A DNA stretch of 35,965 nt from Candidatus Woesebacteria bacterium GW2011_GWA1_38_8 (lineage in GTDB: Bacteria > Patescibacteriota > Microgenomatia > UBA8517), in the NCBI GenBank assembly GCA_000993025.1, contig LBVJ01000003.1, positions 1 through 35,965 on the forward strand, read 5' to 3'. Below the pieces are notes generated by a model. It saw nothing but the letters and a program-made list of their open reading frames with translations. It had not been told where the DNA came from and did not search any database. The translations under genes and the position numbers were made by a program. Below, one piece after another: positions 7,203 to 14,634 of the stretch (position 1 is its first letter; each line of letters begins with the position of its first letter).

Positions 7203-8084
7203 TTACAGGAGAGTTAAGAGGAAATCAAGTGCTTTTCTGCGAAGTAGGATTGTTTTGATCAGCCTTTTTTGGTCGGGTGAATTAAGATTTTCCTGAATCT
7301 TCGGATCGGATGAACTGGCTCTAACCGCGTCTTCAATTTCGCTTTCTTTGATTTCAAGATTCTCTACAGAAGATATTTTTTCCAGTATTAGTTCGACTCT
7401 GATCGCGCTTTCGGACTGCTTAGCATACTCGTCCCGCAGGCTTTGGGGATTTTTTCCTATTGATGACAGGTAACCATCCAGCGTAAGTCCGAGTTTCTCT
7501 ATTCTTGCTAGTAATTGTGATAGCCTTGAATTAACTTCTTCATCGATGAGTATTTTAGGAATGGTTAGATCTGTCGTGCTTAAAAGAAAGTCAACTATCT
7601 TTTGTTCCTTTTCTTCTCTTGTTGGCTCTTTTTCTTTTTCTTTTTCGTCAATTTTGTCCGGTGTCCATATTTTTGAGGAGTTCAACAGTCCCTTTAATTG
7701 GGTTTTATAATCTCCCAGATCAAAAGGAACGATTTCGCACATCAACGCTCTGACCTGCCAATCTTGATCATCTTCGGAGGAAATAAGTTCGAACTTTGGG
7801 TATATCGAAGGTTTTATTTTTTCTTCCTTTAAAACATCAGAAAGCATTATTGGAAGAATTCCCATAAGAGTTTTTTCAACAATTTTTTCTCTTGGAACAT
7901 TCTCTTTTACTTTATCGATTGGAGCGTTCCCCTTCCTGAATCCCGGTACCTCGACATCTTTTCCCATTTCCTCGAGGGCTTTGCTTTGGTTTTCGGAGAT
8001 CAATTCCTTTGGAATTGTAAAGGTGATTTGTATCGTTCCATCGCTTTCTCTTGCAACAGTGTAGTTTTTATTTTGATTATCCAT
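7203..8084 (-). CDS. tig: Trigger factor lacking the PPIase domain
   Basis: Ribosome-associated chaperone for nascent chains. The N-terminal ribosome-binding domain shows the signature GFRKGNAPI (48-56). About residue 135 the sequence goes straight into a charged linker (KEKEKEPTREEKEQK) and the C-terminal chaperone arms (about 155-293). The FKBP-type PPIase domain normally between them is absent, so the protein has 293 residues instead of about 430. PPIase activity is dispensable in E. coli, and short versions occur in reduced genomes. TACAAT lies eight bases before the ATG and no Shine-Dalgarno sequence is seen, again suggesting a leaderless transcript. Confidence 0.88.
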   Translation of the reverse strand: MDNQNKNYTVARESDGTIQITFTIPKELISENQSKALEEMGKDVEVPGFRKGNAPIDKVKENVPREKIVEKTLMGILPIMLSDVLKEEKIKPSIYPKFELISSEDDQDWQVRALMCEIVPFDLGDYKTQLKGLLNSSKIWTPDKIDEKEKEKEPTREEKEQKIVDFLLSTTDLTIPKILIDEEVNSRLSQLLARIEKLGLTLDGYLSSIGKNPQSLRDEYAKQSESAIRVELILEKISSVENLEIKESEIEDAVRASSSDPKIQENLNSPDQKRLIKTILLRRKALDFLLTLL

Positions 8085-8223
8085 GAATTTGTATTGTATA
8101 TTAGAAATTAGTAATTAGAAATTAGAAATATGAAGCTATCCGCCTTTATGTTGTGTTCTGAAGCTGGTATTTGAAAATCGCTGACTTTTACCAAGCTGCG
8201 GATTAAATTTCCCAGCGCCAAAA

Positions 8224-8331
8224 ATGCTGGTATTAGGGATGGAGGGAGTAAAAACAGGTTTGTTTTTGATTGTTTTTTTTGTCTTTATTTTGGTAGCCAT
8301 AGGTCTAATTATTATCCGAAAGTTTATTTAA
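8224..8331 (+). CDS. Possible 35-residue membrane peptide
   Basis: A short plus-strand frame starting MLVLGMEGVKTG, followed by about 18 hydrophobic residues (LFLIVFFVFILVAIGLIII) and ending RKFI. The single-span, positive-end layout is typical of small membrane proteins. It overlaps the 3' end of the convergent holin-like gene by 27 bases. It has no clear Shine-Dalgarno sequence before the first ATG, though GGAGGG lies inside the frame. It may be a chance frame in AT-rich DNA. Confidence 0.3.
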   Translation: MLVLGMEGVKTGLFLIVFFVFILVAIGLIIIRKFI

Positions 8332-8646
8332 AAACATCGAGACGAAAGTCAATACGACGGATGCGATAATAGCGGTTAGGAAACTGTTGATGTGGAAGCC
8401 GCTGACAATAAAACTTACACTCCAAAGTAACAGGACATTGATAAGAAATGCAGTAATACCTAAAGTTACTATAGAAAGGGGTAGAAATAATATCTGGAGA
8501 ACGGGTTTTATAAATGTGTTTACGATACCAATGACAATCGCCGTGACTATGGCAGCAAAAAGACTATCGAATTCAAACCCTTTGACCAAATATGAAACTA
8601 CAATAAGTGCAAAAACATTGACCGTGAGTCTTAAAATAAGCTTCAT
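8305..8646 (-). CDS. Phage holin family 4-like membrane protein (COG1950 type)
   Basis: 113 residues with four hydrophobic segments: about 1-21 (MKLILRLTVNVFALIVVSYL), 27-50, 53-78 (LQILFLPLSIVTLGITAFLI) and 83-107. The NTFIKPVLQILFLPLSIVTLG stretch is the hallmark of small membrane proteins annotated phage holin family 4_2/YvlD-like. These are chromosomal and not evidence of a prophage. The frame could extend 13 codons upstream, but that DNA carries TTGACA (8677-8682) and TAAATT (8655-8660), a promoter ending eight bases before the ATG at 8646, so the shorter start is chosen. Function unknown. Confidence 0.82.
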   Translation of the reverse strand: MKLILRLTVNVFALIVVSYLVKGFEFDSLFAAIVTAIVIGIVNTFIKPVLQILFLPLSIVTLGITAFLINVLLLWSVSFIVSGFHINSFLTAIIASVVLTFVSMFLNKLSDNN

Positions 8647-8654
8647 TAATATAT

Positions 8655-8682
8655 AATTTATACGAAAGTAGTGTTTTGTCAA
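8655..8682 (-). promoter_or_regulatory. Promoter of holin-like gene, near-leaderless
   Basis: On the minus strand, consensus -35 TTGACA (8677-8682), a 16-base spacer and -10 TAAATT (8655-8660). The expected start site is within about two bases of the ATG at 8646. Confidence 0.6.
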
Positions 8683-8713
8683 CATCTACATAGTATCTAC
8701 ATCGCCCGCTGGT

Positions 8714-9802
8714 TTAATAAACCGTTGAGTTGGTGTAAAACCCAATGTTTTGTTCAATCGCTTCATTCCATGCCGGATTCATGTTATGGTCAGCACCTGA
8801 ATGTTTTATATAGACAACATTTTTATTAAGGGTTTTTAACGTATCATTCAAAGTATCACTCCAATTTGCGGGGACGGCATCGTCTGATGTTCCCTGATGC
8901 AGCTGGATGGGAGCGGATATTTTATCGTAATAGTTCGTCAAAGAGTATTTTTCGACATCGTACAATGCCTCAAACTTGGATAGTTCGGTTCTGATAAATT
9001 TTCCGCGGTCTTCCGATTCGTCGGTATAATAAAGGACCGAATATGGGAAAGGCTTAGATACGGGTGCCCAAAGAACTGTCGGGAAATTTTTACCTGTGAT
9101 TTCCAGAATGGTAAGCGCAATCTGACCACCATTGGAATGCCCCCAAATATTAATGGTTGAATAGTTTAATAATTTAGCAGTTAAATGTTCGTCGATTATA
9201 ACTTTGTTTACAAAAAACTGATCACGGTTATTTTTCATTTCCTCGATTGATTTAAGCAGTGACAGTACTGTTACATATGTTTGGAAACGGGATTCAAAGA
9301 TATTTTCCGCTTCCCTATCTGATTTGGCATACCCCAGAAAATCAGGGGCAATCGTAATAAAACCGTTTTCGGCAAAGTAATTGGCCGCGTTTTTGGTTCC
9401 CATTCCGGACACATATATTTTTTGATTCACAAATCCTCTTATCATGAGAATGACAGGGTATGATCCATTTTGAATACCAGTTTTGGGGATATTGATCACT
9501 CCTGTAGTGGTTTTTATGATCTTATTGTCTAATCCGGGAACAAAATGAAACAGGAAAAGATATGAAATATATTTTTCTTGTTCGGATAATATATCGGATA
9601 TTTCCAGCGTTCCTGCCGGAATATCGGTTTTTGATAGACTTTCTATGGAATATTTTTCCAACGGTTTTTCTACATCTTTATTTTTAACAAAAATAACCGA
9701 GTCCTTCGGTTTGTTAATAATATAAGCTGTAATATATCCTGCTAGAAACGTCAGCTCTACTATTAAAATTACGACTAGGAATGAGATTCTTTTTGTTTTC
9801 AT
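8714..9802 (-). CDS. Membrane-anchored alpha/beta hydrolase (prolyl-oligopeptidase-like)
   Basis: Serine hydrolase expected on the outer face of the membrane. Residues 7-29 form a signal anchor. The fold shows the nucleophile elbow GHSNGG (S223), an acid candidate at D307/D308 (GTSDDAVP) and the histidine H339 (SGADHNM), in the normal order. The sequence before the elbow (YPVILMIRGF, GFITIAPDFLGYAKSD) matches the dipeptidyl/acyl-peptidase or DLH-like hydrolases. The substrate may be a peptide or ester and cannot be read from sequence. The gene is monocistronic by appearance and divergent from metK; the space between holds the SAM riboswitch of metK. Confidence 0.88.
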   Translation of the reverse strand: MKTKRISFLVVILIVELTFLAGYITAYIINKPKDSVIFVKNKDVEKPLEKYSIESLSKTDIPAGTLEISDILSEQEKYISYLFLFHFVPGLDNKIIKTTTGVINIPKTGIQNGSYPVILMIRGFVNQKIYVSGMGTKNAANYFAENGFITIAPDFLGYAKSDREAENIFESRFQTYVTVLSLLKSIEEMKNNRDQFFVNKVIIDEHLTAKLLNYSTINIWGHSNGGQIALTILEITGKNFPTVLWAPVSKPFPYSVLYYTDESEDRGKFIRTELSKFEALYDVEKYSLTNYYDKISAPIQLHQGTSDDAVPANWSDTLNDTLKTLNKNVVYIKHSGADHNMNPAWNEAIEQNIGFYTNSTVY

Positions 9803-9859
9803 TTGAATTATTTGTTACTTGTTGTCTGTTGCTTATTGCCTGCTTTCGTTTCCTGCCAC

Positions 9860-9889
9860 TTGACACTCAAATTATTATCTTTATATTAT
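9860..9889 (+). promoter_or_regulatory. metK promoter
   Basis: TTGACA (9860-9865), 18-base spacer, TATTAT (9884-9889). The predicted transcript begins just before the first helix of the SAM riboswitch at 9903. Confidence 0.7.
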
Positions 9890-9897
9890 ATTACAGT

Positions 9898-10002
9898 TTA
9901 GAGTATCTTGAGTGCGGGTAAGGTTCTAGCCTGATGATCCGCCGGCAACCCCGATAAATTCCTTTCGGATGGTGCCAAATCTAGCTTACAAGAGAAAGAT
10001 AC
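9898..10002 (+). promoter_or_regulatory. SAM-I-clan riboswitch of metK
   Basis: Helix P1 is GTATCTT (9903-9909) with AAGATAC (9996-10002). Inside are the conserved parts of the SAM-I/SAM-IV clan: a kink-turn-like arm with CTGATGATCC, the core CCGGCAACC (about 9942-9950), a P3 hairpin CCGA/TCGG, and GGTGCCAAAT. CTAG in the P2 loop can pair with CTAG after P3 as the pseudoknot. SAM binding would stabilise P1 and so free the 5' arm of the terminator that follows. Motif and position before the SAM synthetase gene agree; the exact subclass is uncertain because P4 is short or missing. Confidence 0.9.
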
Positions 10003-10013
10003 AAGGAAATTTC

Positions 10014-10044
10014 AAACTCTTTCTTTTGTGAAAGAGTTTTTTTT
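10014..10044 (+). terminator. Riboswitch-controlled terminator ending at the metK start codon
   Basis: Perfect 10-bp stem AAACTCTTTC/GAAAGAGTTT (10014-10023 with 10030-10039) and a run of eight Ts that ends at base 10044; ATG of metK is 10045-10047. The antiterminator would pair GAAAGA (9994-9999, overlapping the 3' strand of P1) with TCTTTC (10018-10023). This gives a standard SAM off-switch. Confidence 0.88.
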
Positions 10045-11106
10045 ATGAAAAACCTGAAATATGAGACATATACCGTCGAGAGCGTAACCTCGGGACATCC
10101 CGATAAGATTTGCGATCAGGTGTCGGATGCAATATTGGACGCATGTTTAATTCAGGATCCAAAGAGCCGTGTAGCAATGGAATGTATGGGTGCGCACGGC
10201 GCATTTTATATCGGAGGGGAATTAACAACCAGTGCTGACATTAATCCGGTAAAAATTGCGAAAAATGTATATAACCAAATTGGTTACACTGATAAACTAA
10301 AAGTAACAACAAATATTGTTAGACAAAGCGCCGATATTTCACAGGGGGTCGATACCGGCGGGGCTGGTGATCAGGGAATCATGTACGGGTTTGCCACAGA
10401 TGAAACAGAAAGCTATTTACCCTTGGGAGTATATTTGGTGCACAGGTTGACAAAGGGCTTGGAGGATCTGAGAAGAACGGGGGAAATTAAATGGCTTCGG
10501 CCGGATGGCAAGGCGCAGGTTACAATAAATGGAAATAATGTTACTGAAGTACTGGTTTCCTGTCAGCACAGTGAAGAAGTCGAAAGTGGTGAAATTGAAA
10601 GTACACTGACAAAACTTTTAATAGATCCGTTAATCAACAAGTATGGCGACAATTATGGAATATTGGTTAATCCAACAGGAAGATTTGTAAACGGCGGTTT
10701 TTATGCAGACACAGGTTTAACCGGAAGGAAGATAATGGTCGATTCATACGGCGGCATATATCCCCACGGCGGCGGAGCGTTTTCAGGAAAAGATCCAACT
10801 AAGGTCGATAGATCGGGAGCATATATGGCACGATATGCAGCCAAAAATATGGTTTATAAGGGTTTGGGAAAAAGATGTTTGGTAGCCGTTTCCTATGCAA
10901 TCGGAAAAGCCGATCCATTAATGATTTATGCACTTAATGAGAAAGATGAGGATCTGTCCGAATATGCAAGAAAGCATTTCGATTTCCGCCCCCTTTCCAT
11001 AATTGAAGAGTTAAATCTAAGACAACCGATATACAGAGACACCGCTTCGTACGGACACTTCGGTCGTGATGGGTTCCCGTGGGAAAAATTGGAAGAAGGG
11101 GTTTAA
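10045..11106 (+). CDS. metK: S-adenosylmethionine synthetase
   Basis: Makes SAM from methionine and ATP in the cytoplasm. Signature segments appear in order: GHPDKICDQ (about 17-25), GAHGAFYIGGE, GDQGIMYGFATDE, and the glycine-rich GGAFSGKDPTKVDRSGAY. The C-terminus (YGHFGRDGFPWEKLE) is the usual one, so the gene is complete although 353 residues is shorter than the common 380-400. The start at 10045 is needed to keep the conserved N-terminus. It follows the terminator T run with no space for a Shine-Dalgarno sequence; an AAGGA lies about 37 bases upstream, too far unless the hairpin brings it close. SAM-dependent methyltransferases elsewhere in the window are possible users of the product. 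Confidence 0.97.
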   Translation: MKNLKYETYTVESVTSGHPDKICDQVSDAILDACLIQDPKSRVAMECMGAHGAFYIGGELTTSADINPVKIAKNVYNQIGYTDKLKVTTNIVRQSADISQGVDTGGAGDQGIMYGFATDETESYLPLGVYLVHRLTKGLEDLRRTGEIKWLRPDGKAQVTINGNNVTEVLVSCQHSEEVESGEIESTLTKLLIDPLINKYGDNYGILVNPTGRFVNGGFYADTGLTGRKIMVDSYGGIYPHGGGAFSGKDPTKVDRSGAYMARYAAKNMVYKGLGKRCLVAVSYAIGKADPLMIYALNEKDEDLSEYARKHFDFRPLSIIEELNLRQPIYRDTASYGHFGRDGFPWEKLEEGV

Positions 11107-11140
11107 GAAATATCGTGGCTAAATCATTAAGCAATTCAAC

Positions 11141-11168
11141 TTACAATACTTGATACTTTTTCTATAAT
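11141..11168 (+). promoter_or_regulatory. Promoter of the 191-residue secreted protein gene
   Basis: TTACAA (11141-11146), 16-base spacer and a perfect TATAAT (11163-11168). The predicted start leaves about 7-8 bases before the ATG at 11183. Confidence 0.6.
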
Positions 11169-11182
11169 ATCCGATACTGAAT

Positions 11183-11758
11183 ATGATGAAAAGATTTATA
11201 CCTTTATTGCTACTTGCGGGAGTAATGATCGTCGCTTACTATTTTATTTTTTCAAATGAAGAGTGGAATGATGAAGGTTCATTGTCTAAAGGATTTTTAT
11301 CCGAAGAACAAAAATACCTCGAGAGTTTGACTGAAAAAGAAATTCAAAAACAAGTGTTTTATACAATGCCTCTGGAAGTTTTAAAACCCCAATTTGGGGG
11401 TAAAGTATTTTGCGCGAGTGAGATATTTGGGTTTAACGTTGATCCGGAGGATTTGATATTAGATGTGTATTTGTGGGGTTATTGTGAAGAATATTATATC
11501 AAAGGTGAAACGATCACTTTGGGAACGGGTGTTTCAGAACCAATAAAATTGGCTTTTAAGAACGATGGGAAAAGACTAACGTTTGATTCGGTAATTACTC
11601 CTAAAGACGGCGACGAATACGAAAACTCAATTAGAGTTATTTTTCCTGAGGAACATGTCAAGCAAGCTCTGGAAGGTGTGGACACAAAACAGATGGTCCC
11701 TTCCCCAAAAACACAAGCCGATAATTATTATACCGGAAAGCTTGAGGTGTATTTTTAG
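11183..11758 (+). CDS. Membrane-anchored extracytoplasmic protein of unknown function
   Basis: 191 residues. Residues 4-23 (RFIPLLLLAGVMIVAYYFIF) form a signal anchor; the rest is soluble and acidic and should lie outside the membrane. Two cysteines (FCASE and GYCEEYY) might form a disulfide. The middle has beta-rich segments such as VFYTMPLEVLKPQFGGKVFCASEIFGF. I do not recognise the family. A second ATG directly follows the first. It has its own promoter, downstream of metK, and converges with the small-protein operon behind the NRAMP-like gene. Confidence 0.72.
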   Translation: MMKRFIPLLLLAGVMIVAYYFIFSNEEWNDEGSLSKGFLSEEQKYLESLTEKEIQKQVFYTMPLEVLKPQFGGKVFCASEIFGFNVDPEDLILDVYLWGYCEEYYIKGETITLGTGVSEPIKLAFKNDGKRLTFDSVITPKDGDEYENSIRVIFPEEHVKQALEGVDTKQMVPSPKTQADNYYTGKLEVYF

Positions 11759-11763
11759 GCAAG

Positions 11764-12018
11764 TTATTTAGTCTTTTTTAGAACCTTGCTTTTCACCAAC
11801 TTTACCTTTTTTTCTGTTTTAACTTTTGCGGACTTTACATTTTTAAGAACTTTTCCCAACTCTTCCTCTCCCATTTCCTCTACATCTTTTAAAATATTTC
11901 CAAGTTTTTGTCTTGCCTTTTTGTTGGATAGTAAATACGCTGTGCCTCCTGCGATGGCTGCTCCAAGAGCACCCGCAATTCCTCCTCTAATTAATCTCTG
12001 TTTAGTCTTTTTCTTCAT
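11764..12018 (-). CDS. Small basic YtxH-like membrane protein
   Basis: 84 residues. A glycine-rich hydrophobic segment near the start (GGIAGALGAAIAGGTAYLLS, about 11-30) is followed by a lysine-rich tail that is probably helical (KARQKLGNILKDVEEMGEEELGK). This resembles YtxH-type stress proteins in layout only. The ATG at 12018 is preferred to the GTG at 12030 because GGTGAG lies seven bases before it. It overlaps the end of the upstream gene by 17 bases, so translation is probably coupled. Last gene of the operon that starts with the NRAMP-like transporter. Confidence 0.65.
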   Translation of the reverse strand: MKKKTKQRLIRGGIAGALGAAIAGGTAYLLSNKKARQKLGNILKDVEEMGEEELGKVLKNVKSAKVKTEKKVKLVKSKVLKKTK

Positions 12019-12289
12019 ATATTTTCTCACCCTCTTTCTTGACAGTAAATTTCTTGTTATATTTTCTACCGTAATTTTTAACTTTATTTAATAGTTCCTC
12101 GATAAAGCTAAGTATCCTGAGTTTAATTTCCTCTTGAGTTAGAGAGAGATTGTCGATTCTCAGTTCGATCTTTGTGAGAATTCGCTTAAATATATTTAAG
12201 ACTTGAATGAGAAGCGCTAAAAATATTACAAGACATCCTGTAACCATGACCAATGAAATTATAAGAATGGTATTGAGTCCGTTTTCCAT
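12002..12289 (-). CDS. Small single-span membrane protein
   Basis: 95 residues. One strong transmembrane segment (about 7-33, TILIISLVMVTGCLVIFLAL) is followed by an amphipathic, probably coiled, charged region (ILTKIELRIDNLSLTQEEIKL) and a basic end. No family recognised. It starts two bases after the stop of the NRAMP-like gene and overlaps the following small protein, so the three form one operon. Confidence 0.65.
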   Translation of the reverse strand: MENGLNTILIISLVMVTGCLVIFLALLIQVLNIFKRILTKIELRIDNLSLTQEEIKLRILSFIEELLNKVKNYGRKYNKKFTVKKEGEKIYEEKD

Positions 12290-12291
12290 AT

Positions 12292-13695
12292 TTAAAACTT
12301 AAATATATATTTTACTATTGTAAATATACTAAACCCTCCGTAGAAAAGTGTTGCAATTATCATTATAGCGCGTCTGAGAGTCGAGGGCGCCATCATTTTT
12401 GGCAGCAATTTTACGTTTAGTATATATATCATAATTGCATAAACAAACATAGTGGCCGCATTCATTACAGCCCCAGTAATGACAAGATTAAGGGGTTCCG
12501 TAAAACCCGCCATAAAGACGGCACAGCCTCCTAGTATCTGAAGCCATAAAAATATATAAAAGAGTTTTGACAAGCTTTCGATACGGAACTTTTTGGGGGA
12601 AAAGATAACAAGATTTTCGGAAAGGATCCTGCTTGTAGAAGCATAGACTGAAAACTGCGTACCAAAAAGCATTAAGGAAGCAATAAGCAAAAAAGCAGTT
12701 CCTATGGCTGTGGTCGTATGCGCTGAGATGTAGGAGCTTTCCTGAAAGAGGAAGTTTATGCCGTTTTCTATACCCTCTTTTTTATAAGTAGTGATATATG
12801 ATAATAAACTTAACATCAGCATTGTGACTGCTCCGGTGATCCAAAAGACGATTGCGTGCTCGAGATTGATTCTCCTCCACCATAAATTGAAGACACTGAT
12901 ATTTTCGGTCGTATTTTTTGGAAGTCCACCTTCGAGTTTCATCTCCTCTTTATGACTTGAGAAGAGACTGCTTATTTTTCCTGTATGTACCCCCATACCG
13001 AACCCTTTTTCTTTAATGTAGTAGGACTGGGATAGGTTTAGATTACCTCCCGCTCCTGCATACGCCAATGCCCCGAGAAAAGTTGCAAACGATAGTCCTG
13101 CCGGAAAAAACCAGAATCCGTCACCCATCCCAATAAGGCCTTTTGTTAAAGCAAGATAGTCAACAGGTTTTGCCAAAAACAAAGCCAGTATAAGCACAAA
13201 AGGTATACCGATAAGGATTATAGTTTTTTGGAAGACCTCCTGCGTTTTATAAAGATATTTTCCAAGTGATAAAATTATTCCGATAAGGATCAGGAAAAAC
13301 ATAGGCAGATATTTGTTATAGGTAATTCCGAATGCAAAAGAGAATAGCTTTGCAGATGAGGCAACCAAACCCGGCCATACCCAAGGAATGAATGTAGTTA
13401 ACATAAACCATAAAGGCGCAAATTTTTTAAATATCCGTGATAGTCCCACAAATACACTTTCGCCGGTCGCAAGCGTGTATCTCTCGATCTCCATATTTAA
13501 GAAAAATTGCAGGGTTATACCGATAACGGCTCCCCAGATTATCCCCAATCCGTAGTTGGCTGACAAATATGGCCACAGAATAAGTTCGCCGCTGCCAAGC
13601 CCCAGTCCAAGAAGAATAAAACTTGGACCGATCATTTTTCTAAGAGGTGGGGGGTGTGGAAGGTCTTTGTTAAGATTTGGAATATTTCTTTCCAT
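12292..13695 (-). CDS. NRAMP-like transporter with altered ion-site motifs
   Basis: 467-residue membrane protein with about eleven hydrophobic segments. The opening GPSFILLGLGLGSGELILWPYL aligns with the first helix of NRAMP/MntH metal transporters, but the metal-binding DPGN motif is replaced by a GSGE-type sequence. The helix-6 MPH motif is also absent; the corresponding place reads LAYAGAGGNLNLSQSYY. NRAMP relatives with changed sites exist, some carrying magnesium, so manganese or iron should not be assumed. Alternative: a distant APC-fold symporter. First gene of an operon with two small membrane proteins downstream; the pairing may reflect accessory roles, but nothing shows it. Confidence 0.8.
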   Translation of the reverse strand: MERNIPNLNKDLPHPPPLRKMIGPSFILLGLGLGSGELILWPYLSANYGLGIIWGAVIGITLQFFLNMEIERYTLATGESVFVGLSRIFKKFAPLWFMLTTFIPWVWPGLVASSAKLFSFAFGITYNKYLPMFFLILIGIILSLGKYLYKTQEVFQKTIILIGIPFVLILALFLAKPVDYLALTKGLIGMGDGFWFFPAGLSFATFLGALAYAGAGGNLNLSQSYYIKEKGFGMGVHTGKISSLFSSHKEEMKLEGGLPKNTTENISVFNLWWRRINLEHAIVFWITGAVTMLMLSLLSYITTYKKEGIENGINFLFQESSYISAHTTTAIGTAFLLIASLMLFGTQFSVYASTSRILSENLVIFSPKKFRIESLSKLFYIFLWLQILGGCAVFMAGFTEPLNLVITGAVMNAATMFVYAIMIYILNVKLLPKMMAPSTLRRAIMIIATLFYGGFSIFTIVKYIFKF

Positions 13696-14096
13696 CTAAT
13701 AAATAATAAATAAGCGATAAACAGGAAGCAATAAGCAAAGCTTGAGATTTCATCAAAAGCAATAAACACCTGATGATAGGCATTAAACAGAAAATGAAAA
13801 TTAGTTGAGGGGAATTAGAAATTAGTAATAGAAAATTGAGAATTGAAAATAAGAAATTTTGCGTTAACCATTTTCCAATATCTTTAAGTGTTTTCAAAAA
13901 ATCTGTCAATTTAACCAAGCAACCACCCCCTTGACTTCGGTTTATATTCGGTATACAAATTAAATAAAATAATCCGAATAGTCCGAATAATGCCAATCTA
14001 CGAATAAGTGCAAATACTGAATACTGAATACTTACACCAACGTATTTGTATATATTCGCGGCATTCGAATCATCCGCAATATTTGCATCATTTAAT
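13696..14096. other. AT-rich intergenic stretch with degenerate repeats
   Basis: About 400 bases between the NRAMP-like gene and the small protein at 14097. It holds ATTAG-type low-complexity DNA (around 13800-13860) and a CGAAT-rich segment (13972-14080) whose first 26 bases recur, with one mismatch, at 15902-15927. Long open frames here are low complexity and I do not count them as genes. Confidence 0.6.
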
Positions 14097-14357
14097 ATGA
14101 TTACAAAAATAGATGTACCTATCAGTGCCACATTAATTTACGACAGCACCACCCGTCGGGTTATGCCAAAATCCATAGTCTGGAATGGACGGATATATAA
14201 AATTATAAAAGTTGGCTTACATCATACGTATAGAACCGGAAGAGTCCTTTTCCATGTGTTTAGTGCCGTCTCCGACACCCTTTTCTTCCGCTTGGTCCTT
14301 AATACCGAAACCCTGCACTGGAGACTGGAAGAGATTGGAGATGGGGAAAGTGGTTAG
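14097..14357 (+). CDS. Small conserved protein, possible Y-polymerase partner (DUF6504-like)
   Basis: 86 residues starting MITKIDVPISATLIYD. The body contains PKSIVWNGRIYKIIKVGLHH, then TGRVLFHVFSAVSDTLFFRL and ends LNTETLHWRLEEIGDG. The pattern W-x-G-R-x-Y ... F-x-L-x-x-(x)-T-x-x-W-x-L looks like small DUF6504-type proteins that I recall next to ImuB/DinB polymerases; this is from memory. The start is set at this ATG because the 17 codons upstream fall in the CGAAT-rich repeat. It is followed by a Y-family polymerase on the same strand, 277 bases on, which fits a DNA damage role. Confidence 0.65.
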   Translation: MITKIDVPISATLIYDSTTRRVMPKSIVWNGRIYKIIKVGLHHTYRTGRVLFHVFSAVSDTLFFRLVLNTETLHWRLEEIGDGESG

Positions 14358-14389
14358 TATACGGGTATATCTTATATGAGGATAACAAT

Positions 14390-14554
14390 CTATTGCCCCG
14401 GCTTTCTTTCTCTCTGAAGATGTGATTCGCGCCAGTTATAATTTCTTGTTGCGGTGGTATTCGGATGCTCTTTAGTTAATTGGGGTGGCGGTGTGGTTTT
14501 AATATGTATTGTTTTAACCACACGACCACTTCTTTTTTGAAATTCGCATTTCAT
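14390..14554 (-). CDS. Possible 54-residue protein with a cysteine cluster at its start
   Basis: A minus-strand frame between the two repair-type genes. From the ATG it reads MKCEFQKRSGRVVKT, then IHIKTTPPPQLTKEHPNTTA and a basic end RESHLQREREKPGQ-like. The open frame continues upstream without a start and adds CKQCLD, giving C-x2-C-x4-C just before and after the ATG, like a small zinc-binding motif. No Shine-Dalgarno sequence. It could be an old gene that lost its start, or chance. Confidence 0.28.
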   Translation of the reverse strand: MKCEFQKRSGRVVKTIHIKTTPPPQLTKEHPNTTATRNYNWRESHLQRERKPGQ

Positions 14555-14634
14555 ATCTAAACATTGTTTACATCTTTTTGATGTTGTATATCAAGAGGTA
14601 AAAATATGATCTGACCCTGCGCCCTGAAACTTAT

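Noticed and set aside
8305-8646. Prophage, suggested by the holin-like protein
   Set aside because: The family is a common chromosomal membrane protein and no other phage genes lie nearby.
13670-14131. A 153-codon minus-strand frame with hydrophobic stretches
   Set aside because: It overlaps the start of the NRAMP-like gene and the start of the DUF6504-like gene, and consists of AT-rich repeats (ATTAG and CGAAT types). No domain or start signal is seen.
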